Below the pieces are notes generated by a model, which worked only from the letters and a program-made list of their open reading frames with translations, did not search any database and was not told where the DNA came from. A stretch of DNA of 57,964 nt, taken from NCBI GenBank assembly GCA_002687825.1, contig NZBI01000017.1:1-57964 (forward strand). Direction: 5' to 3'. This document shows positions 22,901 through 31,539 of this stretch, in pieces. The number at the start of each line of letters is the position of its first letter. The stretch's first letter is position 1. The translations under genes and the position numbers were made by a program. Source of the stretch: Nanobdellota archaeon. Lineage in GTDB: Archaea; Nanobdellota; Nanobdellia; SCGC-AAA011-G17; ARS1403.

Positions 22901-25426
22901 TCAAGTCCGAGCTTTAATACTTCTACAACTAGTACAAGTTTGAATGTTAGTTTAGTTGATAGTGTTTTACATTATTGGTATGTTATTGCAGGAGATGGAA
23001 CTGGAAACCAATCTAAAACTGAAACTAGGGTCTTTAATGTTTCTTTGAATAATTTTCCTGTAATAAATTCATCTTCCCCAAGTTCCAGTGTTACAATTTT
23101 AGAGAATGGTTCTCAGGAATTTAATGTAACTGCAACTGATAGTGCTGGAGATGTTTTGACATATACTTGGTCTTTAGACGGAGCTAGTGTTGGGAGTAAT
23201 AGCGATAGTTTTACCTATAGTCCTAATTTTACAGATGCTGGTGGACACACTTTAATTGTTAATGTTACTGACCAATTGAATTTGTTAGTTGCTAACACAT
23301 GGAGTGTGACAGTTTCTAATAGCAATAGAGCTCCTGTTTTATCAAGTATTGGTGCTAAGTCTGTTAATGAAGATACTGTTTTAACATTTGATATGGTTGT
23401 GGATGATTTAGATGGAGAAAGTTTGACTTATTCTTCTAATGATTCCATAGCAAGTGTTAGTAAGGTGAATGATACAACAGCAACAGTTTCTTTTACTCCG
23501 CCAAGTAATTTCTTTGGAACATATAGTATTGATCTTAGTGTTAGTGATGGAGGATTAAGTGATTCTGAGGTTGTTTTGATTACTGTTGGAGGAACTAATG
23601 ATAACCCTGTCTTATCAAGTTTTAGTCCTTCTTTGAGTCAAATTTTGAAAGTTGGAAATTCTAGAGATTTTAATCTTGTTTTAAATGATAATGGAGATGG
23701 AGATATTTTAACTACAACCTGGAAAGTTAATGGAGTTGAAATTGAGAATGATACTGGGTTGAGCCCTGAATATACATATTTACCAAGTTCTTCTGGAACT
23801 TTTTCTTTAACGGCTAGTGTTGTGGATAATAATACTGGCATAAGTTCTGGATTACCTACTTGGACTATTATTGTTAGTAATAGAACTGTTACAACATCTT
23901 TCTTAGGAAGTGGATCTACTGATTTTTCTACTATAGGCGATTTAAGTAGTGTAAAAAATATAGTTTTCGCTAAGAGTGAGGGAAAGATTGATTTTGGTAA
24001 TACTGCTCTTGATTTAACATATGTTATTGATGTAGATAGTGGTGTTAAAATTGAAAGTAATGTTGTGGCAATAAATTCTTCTAAATTTAGTCAATTGAAC
24101 AAGCCTGCAACAATTACTCTGAGTGGACTTAGTTATAATAGTATACCTCAGATTTTCCAAAATAGTGGATTTACTTCTAATGTCAATGAAATTACTTCAA
24201 GTTGTGACTTTTGTAATGTGGTTAGCTATAGTGATTTTCCTACTTCTAGTGGAGTTGTGGTGTTTAATGTTGATCATTTTAGTTCTTTTAAAGTTGGAGA
24301 AAGCGGACAAACATTTAATCTTACAAGTTTAGATGATTTAGATGTTTGTGATGAAGGTATTGTGGGCAATTTGGCTATAAATATTAAAGAACCTAATGAT
24401 GGAGATGAACTTGATCTGGGTGAGACTTTTGATATTGAAGTTGAAGTAGACAATGAAGGAAGTGATGAAATTGATGTTGTTGTTGAGGCTTTCTTATATA
24501 ATTTAGATGAGGAGGATGAAGTTGAAGATATTGAAGTTGATGAGAAGAGTATAGATGATAAAGATAGTGAAACTTTTGAATCTGAATTGGAGATTGCAGA
24601 AGATGAAGATGATAGAGACGATTATATTTTATTTGTTAAAGCTTATGAGGATGGAGATGAAGACGAACAATGTATTCAAAGTAGTGTTTCTTTGGATTTG
24701 AATAGAGAGAAGCATAATGTTGTTATAGATAGCATCAAAACTGGTCCTTCTTTTGTTCAATGTGGTGGAAACGCTGAATTAATTGTTAAAGTTGAGAACG
24801 AAGGTAAAGAGGATGAAGATGAAGTTTATATTAGGGTTAGAAATGACGAATTAGGATTGGATTTAGAGAGTGAGGTTTTTGACTTAGATGACTATAAAGG
24901 GAAAGATGATGATAAGAGTAAAAGATTTAGTTTAACTATTCCTGAGAATGTTGCTGCTAAAACTTATTCTATAGATGTTGATGTTTTCTTTGATGATGGT
25001 GATGAAAGTAATTCTAAATCTGGATCTTTGAAAGTTAGTGGTTGTGATGAATTTGGAGTTCAAGAGAACCTTGAGAGATCTGAACTTGATGTATTTGGAC
25101 AAACTAGTGTTACAGGGGAATTTGCTAGAGCTCATTTAATTGTTAATAATTTAAGAAGAGAAGATGTAAGGGCTAATGTGAATGTGGTCTATATAGGTAA
25201 TTGGGCACAAAACCTTCCTGAAAGATCTGTTGTTTTGCATTCTGGTGAAAATAACATTTATTTAGATTCTAGGATTATGGATTTTAGAGAGGGGAAATAT
25301 AATGCAATTGTTGAGATAAAACCCCTTAGTGGTATGGAAACTAAAAGAACTACTTTGTTATATAGTATAGTCAAAAAAGAAGAAGTTGGATTTTTTGATT
25401 TTATTTTAGAGAAAATCTTTGGATAG
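19940..25426 (+). CDS. Giant secreted cell-surface protein with Ig/cadherin-like repeats (1828 aa)
   Basis: A signal peptide covers about residues 1-40 (LLVLTFLSFFAVVSVMA). From there to about residue 1350 run many beta-sandwich repeats of the cadherin/Ig-like type, with motifs such as NEDS.. and DPDGDTLVYTL and repeated (V/A)NDxP linkers that bind calcium in relatives. The sequence is extremely rich in Asn/Ser/Thr, with dozens of N-glycosylation sequons. Residues about 1480-1690 are very acidic and followed by CARDB-like domains. No membrane helix is seen at the C-terminus (ends FFDFILEKIFG). Its C-terminal ~350 residues resemble the protein at 25514-27094. The likely role is adhesion or surface layer. 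Confidence 0.88.
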   Translation: MGCFKKIEDKINFKLLVLTFLSFFAVVSVMAIPNDPSNLVTNSTVFDGGNFTNQSINLNFLYLDSDGVNGSASIILYNNSVVMFQLDISNISNGTYQTVFVDQNNFTGDNIGDNITWSVNFTNGTDFNSGGDIFVGENYVFENSIPHFEDIFNFSLSEDFGVLNLSSLQNNVTDLETLDANLVYDFNNSDSSKISLSLDNSTGIITLTSLTNQTGDVSINITVRDENGGQDSEQFVLTLNSVNDNPWWDNITDQVGSEDIQGEFNLSGFAWDVETNKDNFTYDYINNNTNLVSLELDNNTGNLSWIGVVNQFGDANVSIIVYDEDGGISQDEFNLHLNSVNDDPNNANSLKINSSSDDNVTLNNLVAEFTIGSDIEGDEVVYNISWFKDGIEQFTFGNLTNSSSISLEVLNASNTTKGENWSFSVDVCDIPNYACSGSIFSDNLTILNSVPSTPVLNLLLNNSQVSLDDLNLELNWSNVTDSDIDNITYSLEVWNESSLSNIMFVNASIFETDNITGGIVTFPNESRSYFWRVLANDGEINSSGSEIRKFSIDVGPPLISNLQKTPGTSYNNDTVYLNATITDVFLDAVIFESDFNGSLENYTKGINNDSNVFYFFIDDGNFSNQQNVTYRWRANDSSGRSSLSSFQSFIVQNRAPDLSISLPITFNEDDSVEVNLTSVDPDGDTLVYTLDSFSLSNKINVSIVNDIMNITSLEENFNGNLTFDLFLRDPYLQFDFQQVSVNVSAINDVPVLSLGNQIIVEDSGTNVINLTQFTTDIEILDVVNFTYNATSENVTNVNFSISGNNLTYIPGADWFGSTYVNLTTNDGNNDSEIWQVIFNVTNVNDAPNITSEVIVNATEDSPYSYQVSATDKDNEVSSGTDVLTYSLAASPTGMGIDSSSGLIVWLPGNSDIGNNTVIVSISDGNGGNTTQTFGIFVNNTNDLPSLPTLNSPSNGTTVTINSAILNWSASSDDDNDSITYFVHFSNSSSPSFNTSTTSTSLNVSLVDSVLHYWYVIAGDGTGNQSKTETRVFNVSLNNFPVINSSSPSSSVTILENGSQEFNVTATDSAGDVLTYTWSLDGASVGSNSDSFTYSPNFTDAGGHTLIVNVTDQLNLLVANTWSVTVSNSNRAPVLSSIGAKSVNEDTVLTFDMVVDDLDGESLTYSSNDSIASVSKVNDTTATVSFTPPSNFFGTYSIDLSVSDGGLSDSEVVLITVGGTNDNPVLSSFSPSLSQILKVGNSRDFNLVLNDNGDGDILTTTWKVNGVEIENDTGLSPEYTYLPSSSGTFSLTASVVDNNTGISSGLPTWTIIVSNRTVTTSFLGSGSTDFSTIGDLSSVKNIVFAKSEGKIDFGNTALDLTYVIDVDSGVKIESNVVAINSSKFSQLNKPATITLSGLSYNSIPQIFQNSGFTSNVNEITSSCDFCNVVSYSDFPTSSGVVVFNVDHFSSFKVGESGQTFNLTSLDDLDVCDEGIVGNLAINIKEPNDGDELDLGETFDIEVEVDNEGSDEIDVVVEAFLYNLDEEDEVEDIEVDEKSIDDKDSETFESELEIAEDEDDRDDYILFVKAYEDGDEDEQCIQSSVSLDLNREKHNVVIDSIKTGPSFVQCGGNAELIVKVENEGKEDEDEVYIRVRNDELGLDLESEVFDLDDYKGKDDDKSKRFSLTIPENVAAKTYSIDVDVFFDDGDESNSKSGSLKVSGCDEFGVQENLERSELDVFGQTSVTGEFARAHLIVNNLRREDVRANVNVVYIGNWAQNLPERSVVLHSGENNIYLDSRIMDFREGKYNAIVEIKPLSGMETKRTTLLYSIVKKEEVGFFDFILEKIFG

Positions 25427-25513
25427 TTGTTATTATTTTAGAGTAGCTATTAATCGAAAGCTTTAAATACTTATTTTTGGTGATAATTGAGTATTACCTT
25501 TGGGGGTTAAAAA

Positions 25514-27094
25514 ATGAATAAAAAGTTTTTTATGAGTGGCATGTTAATTGCCGTATTTTTATTGCTAGCTAATGCTGTTTTTGCTGCAGCACCTAATGCT
25601 ACTACTATTCCTACTCAGACTTGGAATGGGGATTTTCCATGGACTTTAGATGTTAGTTCATATTTTACAGATCCTGAGAGCAATCCTTTGACGTACTCTT
25701 TCGCTAGAGCTGATAATAAGAGTGATATTACTGTTACTTTAAGTGGTAGTGTTGCTACATTTACTTTTGTTGATGAAGATTTTGATGGAACTAATGTTCT
25801 TACTTTTACAGCTACAGACAATGAAACTACTCCTTTATCTGTTACTAGTGGTAGTGTTTCTATTACTAAAGATAGACCTGCTTATTGTGAAGTGGGAGAT
25901 GGAACAAAAATTAAAATAGGAGACCTAGATTTTGATGATGATAATTACAACATAGGAGACACTGTTACGATTGATGTTAAAGATGTTGAAGCTACTACAG
26001 AAGATTTAGATGATGTACAAGTTGAAATTTGTCTATATAATCAAGATGAAGATAAACAAATTGATTGTTGGGATGCTGATGGAACACAAGATATAAATGA
26101 AGACGATCAGGAAGATTATGATCTTGAGTTTGATATTCCTAATGATGAAGATATAGGTAAAGATGATAATTATTTATTATTAGTTAATGTTAAAGCTGAT
26201 GATGAAAGTGGGGATAATCAATGTGTTCAAGATAGTGATAGTATAGATATTGAGAGAGAAACACGTGACGTTATTATAGATAGTTTTAGTATAACACCAA
26301 GTACTATCTCTGCAGGAGAAACTGCACAAGTTTCTATTAGAACTGAAAACATTGGAACTAAGAATGAAAAAGATGTTTATGTTCTTTTGAGAGATGACTC
26401 TTTAGAAATCGATTATGAATCAAATAGATATGATTTAGATGACTATAAGGATAGCGACAATGATCATACACTAAGATTCAGCGTTACAATTTCTGCTGAC
26501 GCTAAAGCTGGAGATTATGTTTTACAACCTATTGTCTATTTTGATGATGAGGATGAAACTAACTCTAATAAATTTGTAACTTTAAGAGTTAAGGAAGGTG
26601 TTGGTGGTACTACAACTACAACTGAAACAACTGTTGCTAGCCTAAGTTTGAGTACAGATACTCAAATTGATGCAGGTAGGGATTCTGCTAATTTGCATTT
26701 AATTGTTACAAATGATGGAAATAGAGATTTAACAGGAACTTTGAGCTTTACTCCAATTGGAAGTTGGGCACAAGGTATTGTTGGACAACCAGTTAGTTTA
26801 CATCCTGGTGCTAATAATCTTTATTTTACAGCTAGCTTAAATGAAATTGAAGCTGGAACAACAAATAGCGCTACAGTTACTATTAATCCTGCTGGAAGAA
26901 GCAACTTTGATTCTAAGCAATTTACTTTGAATTTTAATGTTCAAGGTGAAGAAAATGGAAGTAGTGTTGGCAGCGGTAATTTTGGTTTCTTGAAAGGTAG
27001 AGGAACTGGATTTTGGGTTGTTGTTGATATAATTTTAGTTATAATTGGACTATTGTTCTTGAAGGCAGTTTTCGGTAAGAAAACTGTTGCTTAA
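25514..27094 (+). CDS. Secreted membrane-anchored protein with CARDB-like domains (526 aa)
   Basis: A signal peptide (residues 1-25, LLLANAVFAAA), a cadherin-like domain, an acidic region, then CARDB-like domains (RDVIIDSFSITPSTISAGET) and a C-terminal membrane helix (VVVDIILVIIGLLFLKAVF) with a short basic tail GKKTVA. It matches the C-terminal third of the upstream giant protein, including paired YDLDDYK/FDLDDYK segments, so the two are paralogues. Promoter and ribosome site (TTTGGGGG) are its own. It is probably a major surface protein or an anchor for the giant protein. Confidence 0.85.
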   Translation: MNKKFFMSGMLIAVFLLLANAVFAAAPNATTIPTQTWNGDFPWTLDVSSYFTDPESNPLTYSFARADNKSDITVTLSGSVATFTFVDEDFDGTNVLTFTATDNETTPLSVTSGSVSITKDRPAYCEVGDGTKIKIGDLDFDDDNYNIGDTVTIDVKDVEATTEDLDDVQVEICLYNQDEDKQIDCWDADGTQDINEDDQEDYDLEFDIPNDEDIGKDDNYLLLVNVKADDESGDNQCVQDSDSIDIERETRDVIIDSFSITPSTISAGETAQVSIRTENIGTKNEKDVYVLLRDDSLEIDYESNRYDLDDYKDSDNDHTLRFSVTISADAKAGDYVLQPIVYFDDEDETNSNKFVTLRVKEGVGGTTTTTETTVASLSLSTDTQIDAGRDSANLHLIVTNDGNRDLTGTLSFTPIGSWAQGIVGQPVSLHPGANNLYFTASLNEIEAGTTNSATVTINPAGRSNFDSKQFTLNFNVQGEENGSSVGSGNFGFLKGRGTGFWVVVDIILVIIGLLFLKAVFGKKTVA

Positions 27095-27108
27095 TTTCTT
27101 TTTTTAAA

Positions 27109-27390
27109 ATGGAATTAGATAGAATAAAAGCATTAGATCTTAAAAAAAATGAAATTGTTGAGGCTAGAGTTGATGATGCTGAATTGAGTAAGAGAATTGA
27201 TACTTTCTATTTTGATGGAATTGTTGAGAGCTTACCTGAACAATATAGAGAAGGACATAGAGAACCTCCTTATGTTGTTTTAGTGGGACATAAAGATAAG
27301 AATGGGTGTTTTAGGGATTTTCAAGAATATAAACCTGAAGAAATTCACCATATAAAAAGAATTGGACCGAGTTCTTTTGCGTATTTTTAA
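27109..27390 (+). CDS. Hypothetical protein (93 aa)
   Basis: A soluble, charged protein (MELDRIKALDLKKNEIVEAR...) with a beta-rich centre (EPPYVVLVGHKDKNGCF) and no signal peptide. It lies 14 nt after the surface-protein gene with no ribosome site, preceded by a T-run. No family is recognised. The layout suggests a small OB or SH3-like fold, without firm support. Confidence 0.55.
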   Translation: MELDRIKALDLKKNEIVEARVDDAELSKRIDTFYFDGIVESLPEQYREGHREPPYVVLVGHKDKNGCFRDFQEYKPEEIHHIKRIGPSSFAYF

Positions 27391-27391
27391 A

Positions 27392-27523
27392 AGGGCCCGA
27401 TGGGATTTGAACCCATGATCGCCGCTTGCTACAAATCCAACTGCAGGTTCAGCTATCCTTTTTAGGAATATCGACTGCCTTGCCGGAGTGCCATGAAACG
27501 AATTTCATCTTGGCCACGAGCCC
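27392..27523 (-). tRNA. tRNA-Cys(GCA) with three bulge-helix-bulge introns
   Basis: The 132-nt gene reduces to a standard 73-nt tRNA-Cys after removing three introns: 27488-27508 (21 nt, D-loop after position 15), 27448-27471 (24 nt, position 30/31) and 27427-27440 (14 nt, canonical 37/38). Each boundary shows a 4-bp helix with two 3-nt bulges (GCCA/TGGC, CAGT/GCTG and CTGC/GTAG), cut after the second bulge base. The mature form has a GGGCTCG/CGGGCCC acceptor, D-loop with G18-G19, anticodon stem GTCGC/GCGGC, anticodon GCA (27442-27444), TTCAAAT T-loop and U73, the usual discriminator for Cys. CCA is not encoded. Confidence 0.88.
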
Positions 27524-27539
27524 CTGTAGCTAAAGAACC

Positions 27540-28226
27540 CTAAATATAATTTAAAAGCCTTTCTCTTTCCTTTAATGTAGTTTTTGGGATATAATAACCG
27601 TTGGTTTTCCAGAATAAAAATTTGCTAATATTCTTTGGACTACTGAATCCTATCTCTTTTATCCATTTTTCTAGCATCTTTTCTCCTGAAATGTATATTT
27701 TTATGGTCTTTCTGGAATCTGAGTTTATTGTTTGTACTTTGAATGATTTTTTTCTTAATATTTCTACCAATTGTACTGATAGATTTTTACTTGATGTTAC
27801 TATCTCTATTCTAGGATATGTTGGATACTTTGACTTTGGTTTGCTTCTTGAAAAATAAATGGAACCATCTGCTTCAAAAATTCCTCTTATTACATGTTTT
27901 GAGTATTTCCATGTAAGAAATTGATTTGGTATCCTAATAGTGAAGGTTTTCTTCCCAAATGGAAGTTTAAATTCGTTTATAAGAAACTCTACAAATTTTT
28001 TATTATCCGAATACAAAGTTATACCCTTACCTTTTTTATGCTGTCTGAACCTTATTTTGGGTTCTTTTTTAGATAATTTAAATATTGTTTTGCTTAACAT
28101 TGAAAAATATCTAGGATCTTCGGTTGCATTACCCGCTATTTCTAATCTGTACGTTCTATTTTTTGAATTGTAGATTATAGAACCATCACCAATAATAACT
28201 CCTATTAATTCACACACATCCTTCAT
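27540..28226 (-). CDS. Free-standing LAGLIDADG homing endonuclease 2
   Basis: A 228-aa single-chain enzyme with two LAGLIDADG motifs: ELIGVIIGDGSII (residues ~6-18) and VIRGIFEADGSIYF (~112-125); catalytic Asp/acidic residues are intact. It lacks intein motifs and helix-turn-helix extensions. It lies between tRNA-Arg(TCT) and tRNA-Cys, all on the minus strand, and stops 16 nt before the tRNA-Cys 5' end. A TATA-like TTTAATAA (28248-28255) is 21 nt from the ATG and the shared 22-bp element (28262-28283) lies just upstream, so it has its own, probably leaderless, promoter. Confidence 0.87.
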   Translation of the reverse strand: MKDVCELIGVIIGDGSIIYNSKNRTYRLEIAGNATEDPRYFSMLSKTIFKLSKKEPKIRFRQHKKGKGITLYSDNKKFVEFLINEFKLPFGKKTFTIRIPNQFLTWKYSKHVIRGIFEADGSIYFSRSKPKSKYPTYPRIEIVTSSKNLSVQLVEILRKKSFKVQTINSDSRKTIKIYISGEKMLEKWIKEIGFSSPKNISKFLFWKTNGYYIPKTTLKERERLLNYI

Positions 28227-28261
28227 AGAATCATTTAATGAATTTACTTATTAAAGCCTTA

Positions 28262-28283
28262 CGGAGGTATGGCGAGTATGTCG
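28262..28283 (-). promoter_or_regulatory. Shared 22-bp upstream element, copy 3 (before endonuclease 2)
   Basis: On the plus strand this reads CGGAGGTATGGC followed by GAGTATGTCG, then AGTGAAATTTAG, a flank also found in copy 5. It lies 6 nt upstream of the TATA-like box at 28248-28255 of the minus-strand endonuclease gene. Confidence 0.72.
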
Positions 28284-28303
28284 AGTGAAATTTAGAATAT
28301 AAA

Positions 28304-28410
28304 CGGGCCCGAAGGGATTTGAACCCTCGACCCCTAGCTTACTCCTCTTAAAATAGAAGGTTCACCACATATATTGTTCTAGTGCTCTATCCAAGCTGAG
28401 CTACAGGCCC
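28304..28410 (-). tRNA. tRNA-Arg(TCT) with two bulge-helix-bulge introns
   Basis: The 107-nt gene reduces to 75 nt after removing introns at 28361-28378 (18 nt, position 30/31) and 28340-28353 (14 nt, canonical 37/38). Each site has a 4-bp central helix (CACT/GGTG and CTTC/GGAG) and 3-nt bulges. The spliced anticodon arm is CTAGC-CTTCTAA-GCTAG with anticodon TCT (28355-28357). The D-loop has GGATA with A20, an arginine identity base; acceptor GGGCCTG/CGGGCCC; G73. A lysine reading (TTT) is possible only with a weaker stem. Confidence 0.83.
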
Positions 28411-28612
28411 ATATTTAAATTGAAAGTATTTCTCTTTAAAAAGTTAACTTTATATATTCTTTTTACTTCTGTTATTTTATGAAGGATAACTTTACAAAAA
28501 GAATTGAAAGTTTTCCTAGTTTGACTCTTCTAATTTTATTACAATAACGCGAGGCTATTCTTTAGTTTCGCATTTTGGATAAGATAGAAGGATCTATAAA
28601 TTGGAGGTAAAA
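28411..28612. other. Intergenic stretch of about 200 bp
   Basis: This holds a TATA-like CTTTATATATTC (28448-28459), a possible 22-codon leader ORF at 28479-28547, and an isolated GC-richer patch ACGCGAGGCT (28547-28556). A GGAGGTAAAA ribosome site ends it. No RNA gene is recognised. Confidence 0.4.
28479..28547 (+). CDS. Possible leaderless 22-aa peptide
   Basis: The ATG lies about 25 nt after the TATA box CTTTATATATTC, where a leaderless mRNA would begin. The product MKDNFTKRIESFPSLTLLILLQ is short and ends before the next gene. It may be a leader peptide or chance. Confidence 0.22.
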   Translation: MKDNFTKRIESFPSLTLLILLQ

Positions 28613-28843
28613 ATGAATGGGAATGTAAAGGGTGCTGTTGTTGGTAGAAGTAGAGATGGACGTAATGGATATGATGCGACTATATATTACAAAAGTGGTC
28701 GACCTACTAGAGGAGAGGATATAGGAATTAATAGGATAAGAAATTATTTTCTCTCTAGAGAAGTTAGTTTAGATAGAATTACTATCAATGGAGATAGGAT
28801 GAAATCTAAAGAAAGAAGAAACTTAGAAAAGGAGTTGTCTTAA
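28613..28843 (+). CDS. Hypothetical protein (76 aa)
   Basis: The start at ATG 28613 is set by a GGAGGTAAAA ribosome site. The protein is small and basic ([20 protein letters not shown], then [20 protein letters not shown]) with no membrane segment and a beta-rich first half. No family is recognised. A TATA box at 28448-28459 could drive it with a leader of about 130 nt. Confidence 0.6.
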   Translation: MNGNVKGAVVGRSRDGRNGYDATIYYKSGRPTRGEDIGINRIRNYFLSREVSLDRITINGDRMKSKERRNLEKELS

Positions 28844-28878
28844 CAACATTTTTAAACTATTTTATTTTTATTTTAAAG

Positions 28879-31506
28879 ATGGGTAAATTTACTGAAATTG
28901 GGAAAAAATGGCAAGAAAAATGGGACAAGTACAAGGTCTTTAAGGTAGATAACAATTCTAAGAAAGAGAAATGCTATGTTTTAGAGATGTTTCCTTATCC
29001 TAGTGGAAAGGGATTGCATGTGGGTCATTCTAGGAATTATGCTATTGGTGATGTTTATGCTAGATTTAAAAGATTAAAGGGATTTAATGTGTTGTACCCT
29101 ATGGGTTTTGATGCTTTTGGTTTACCTGCTGAGAATGCTGCTATAAAAGCTAATGTTCATCCAAAAGAATATACAGAAAAGGCTGTTAAGAATTTTACTT
29201 CTCAATTAAAATCATTGGGTAATAGTTATGATTGGGATAGAGAAGTTAGAACTTGTGACGTTAGTTATTACAAATGGAATCAATGGATTTTTTTGAAACT
29301 TTTTAATGCTGGTCTCATTGAGAGAAAGGAAGCCCCTGTTAATTGGTGTAATTCTTGTGGAACAGTTTTGGCTAATGAACAAGTTGAAGATGGAAGTTGT
29401 TGGAAATGCCATAATGAAGTTGAGATAAAAAATTTAGAGCAATGGTTTTTGAAAATAACAGACTATGCAGATGAGTTATTAGAGAGTATTAAAGAACTAG
29501 AAGGATGGCCTGGGAAAATTAAAACAATGCAAGAAAATTGGATTGGAAGAAGTGAAGGAACTTTAGTTAATTTTAAATTAAAGGATTCTGAGGAAGAAAT
29601 ACAAATATTTACAACTAGACCGGACACTTTATGGGGAGTTACTTACATGGTTTATGCTCCTGAACATCCAAAAGTTATGGAATTAGTTGAAGGTACTGAA
29701 TATGAAGATAAAGTTAAAAAATTTGTTGATAATGTAGCTTTAGGGGATAGGTATTCGAGAACAGATGATGATAAAGAGAAAATGGGGATGTTTATTGGTA
29801 GATATGGGATAAATCCTGTTAATAATGAAATTATTCCGATATATATTGCTAATTTTGTTTTGCCAGATTATGGTACTGGTGTTGTGATGGCAGTTCCTGC
29901 GCATGATCAAAGAGATTTCGAATTCGCTAAGAAATATAATATTCCAATTAAAATTGTTATTGAACCAGAGGAATATAGTTTAGATGCTGAAACTATGATT
30001 AAAGCTTATGTTGAAGAAGGTAAGATTGTTAATTCTGATGAGAAATTTAATGGAAGTACTAATTTAGAAGCTATTGGAGGAATAAATCATTATTTAGAAG
30101 AGTTAAAAATTGGAGAGGTAACAACACAATATAAATTAAGAGATTGGTTGATTTCTAGACAGAGATATTGGGGAACCCCTATTCCTATGATTAAATGTGA
30201 TGAATGTGGGTATGTTCCTGTAGATGAAGAAGATTTGCCAGTTAAATTACCACTAGATGTTAAATTTACTGGAGAGGGGAATCCTCTTTTGGGAAGTAAA
30301 GAATTTGTTGATGTTAAATGTAGTAAATGTGGGAAAGATGCTAAAAGAGAAACAGATACTATGGATACCTTTTTTGATTCAAGTTGGTATTTTTTGAGAT
30401 ATTGTAACAATAAGTTTGAAGAAGGAGCTTTTGATAGAAAAGATATGGATTACTGGATGCCTGTTGATCAATATATTGGTGGAGCAGAACATGCTGTTTT
30501 ACATTTACTTTATGCTAGATTTTTTATTAAAGCTTTTAGAGATTTGAAACTATTAAATTTTGATGAGCCTTTTTCAAAATTGTTTACTCAAGGAATGGTG
30601 TATAAAGATGGAGCTAAGATGAGCAAGAGTGAAGGTAATGTTGTTAATCAAGATGATATGGTTGAGAAATATGGTGTGGATAGTGTTAGGGTGTTTCTTT
30701 TAGGTTTGGCTCATCCTAGTAAAACTGTGGAATGGGGTGATGAGGGAATTGAAGCTAGTTTTAGATTTTTGAGCAGAGTTTATGGTCTTAAAGATAAAGT
30801 AAAAGAGGAAAGTAAAGATTATGAGAAACATTTAGAGAGTAAAATAAATAAATTAATTAAAGAAGTTGAAGAAAATATTGAAGAATTTAATTATAATATC
30901 GCTTTGATAAAAATAATGGAGTTTGTTAACTATTTGTCTAAAATTAAAGGGAATGTTAGTTTGGAAATCTATAATGATGCTTTTAAGAAATTTTTAGTTG
31001 TGTTTAGTTGCTTTGCTCCGCATTTGTGTGAAGAATTATATGAGCATCATGATGAAGGTTATGTTTCTTTAGCTAAATGGCCTGAAGTTATAGAGAATAA
31101 AATAGATTTGAGTTTGGAGAAAGAGGAGGATTTTATTTCTGGGATTGTTAGTGATGTGCATGCTGTTTTGAAATTAGTTAAAATTGAACCTAAGAAAATA
31201 AAATTGATAGTTGCAGATAGTTGGAAATATGAACTTTTTAAAAATTTTAAAGAAGTTGGAAGTAGAGATATGAAAGAAGTTATGGGTAAAGTTTTGATTG
31301 AAGGCCGTGAAAAGGAAATTAGTAAATTAGTTCCTTCTTTGATAAAAAAGGGTATTGATGAAGTTTTATTAGAAAGAGAGAAAGAAGTTGAGTTGCTTGA
31401 AAGAAATAAAAGAATGTTGGAAAAGGAATTTAAATTAGAAGTTGAGGTTTTAGAAGATGATAATGGGAAAGCTTTACCCTTGAAGCCTGCGATAATAATT
31501 GAATAA
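28879..31506 (+). CDS. leuS: Leucyl-tRNA synthetase, bacterial type
   Basis: An 875-aa class I synthetase charging tRNA-Leu. HVGH-type HIGH motif at residues 47-50 ([14 protein letters not shown]), KMSKS near 580-584, and a CP1 editing domain with [10 protein letters not shown] and [18 protein letters not shown]. The sequence [11 protein letters not shown] and [13 protein letters not shown], the insertion pattern, and the ending are bacterial-like rather than archaeal (archaeal LeuRS is longer, with YPNGPLHAGH-type motifs). A zinc ribbon ([13 protein letters not shown] ... CWKC) is present. This implies transfer from bacteria. Bacterial-type AlaRS lies 0.6 kb downstream. Confidence 0.95.
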   Translation: MGKFTEIGKKWQEKWDKYKVFKVDNNSKKEKCYVLEMFPYPSGKGLHVGHSRNYAIGDVYARFKRLKGFNVLYPMGFDAFGLPAENAAIKANVHPKEYTEKAVKNFTSQLKSLGNSYDWDREVRTCDVSYYKWNQWIFLKLFNAGLIERKEAPVNWCNSCGTVLANEQVEDGSCWKCHNEVEIKNLEQWFLKITDYADELLESIKELEGWPGKIKTMQENWIGRSEGTLVNFKLKDSEEEIQIFTTRPDTLWGVTYMVYAPEHPKVMELVEGTEYEDKVKKFVDNVALGDRYSRTDDDKEKMGMFIGRYGINPVNNEIIPIYIANFVLPDYGTGVVMAVPAHDQRDFEFAKKYNIPIKIVIEPEEYSLDAETMIKAYVEEGKIVNSDEKFNGSTNLEAIGGINHYLEELKIGEVTTQYKLRDWLISRQRYWGTPIPMIKCDECGYVPVDEEDLPVKLPLDVKFTGEGNPLLGSKEFVDVKCSKCGKDAKRETDTMDTFFDSSWYFLRYCNNKFEEGAFDRKDMDYWMPVDQYIGGAEHAVLHLLYARFFIKAFRDLKLLNFDEPFSKLFTQGMVYKDGAKMSKSEGNVVNQDDMVEKYGVDSVRVFLLGLAHPSKTVEWGDEGIEASFRFLSRVYGLKDKVKEESKDYEKHLESKINKLIKEVEENIEEFNYNIALIKIMEFVNYLSKIKGNVSLEIYNDAFKKFLVVFSCFAPHLCEELYEHHDEGYVSLAKWPEVIENKIDLSLEKEEDFISGIVSDVHAVLKLVKIEPKKIKLIVADSWKYELFKNFKEVGSRDMKEVMGKVLIEGREKEISKLVPSLIKKGIDEVLLEREKEVELLERNKRMLEKEFKLEVEVLEDDNGKALPLKPAIIIE

Positions 31507-31539
31507 ACTTTATATATTATTAAATAAATATTTTCTAGT

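Noticed and set aside
27488-27508. TTCG-capped hairpin as an intrinsic terminator
   Set aside because: It lies inside the tRNA-Cys D-arm, has no T-run after it, and fits exactly as an intron stem.
28304-28410. Reading this tRNA as tRNA-Lys(TTT)
   Set aside because: It needs a G-U pair at 31-39 and weak introns; the Arg(TCT) reading gives a perfect anticodon stem, exact bulge-helix-bulge boundaries and A20.
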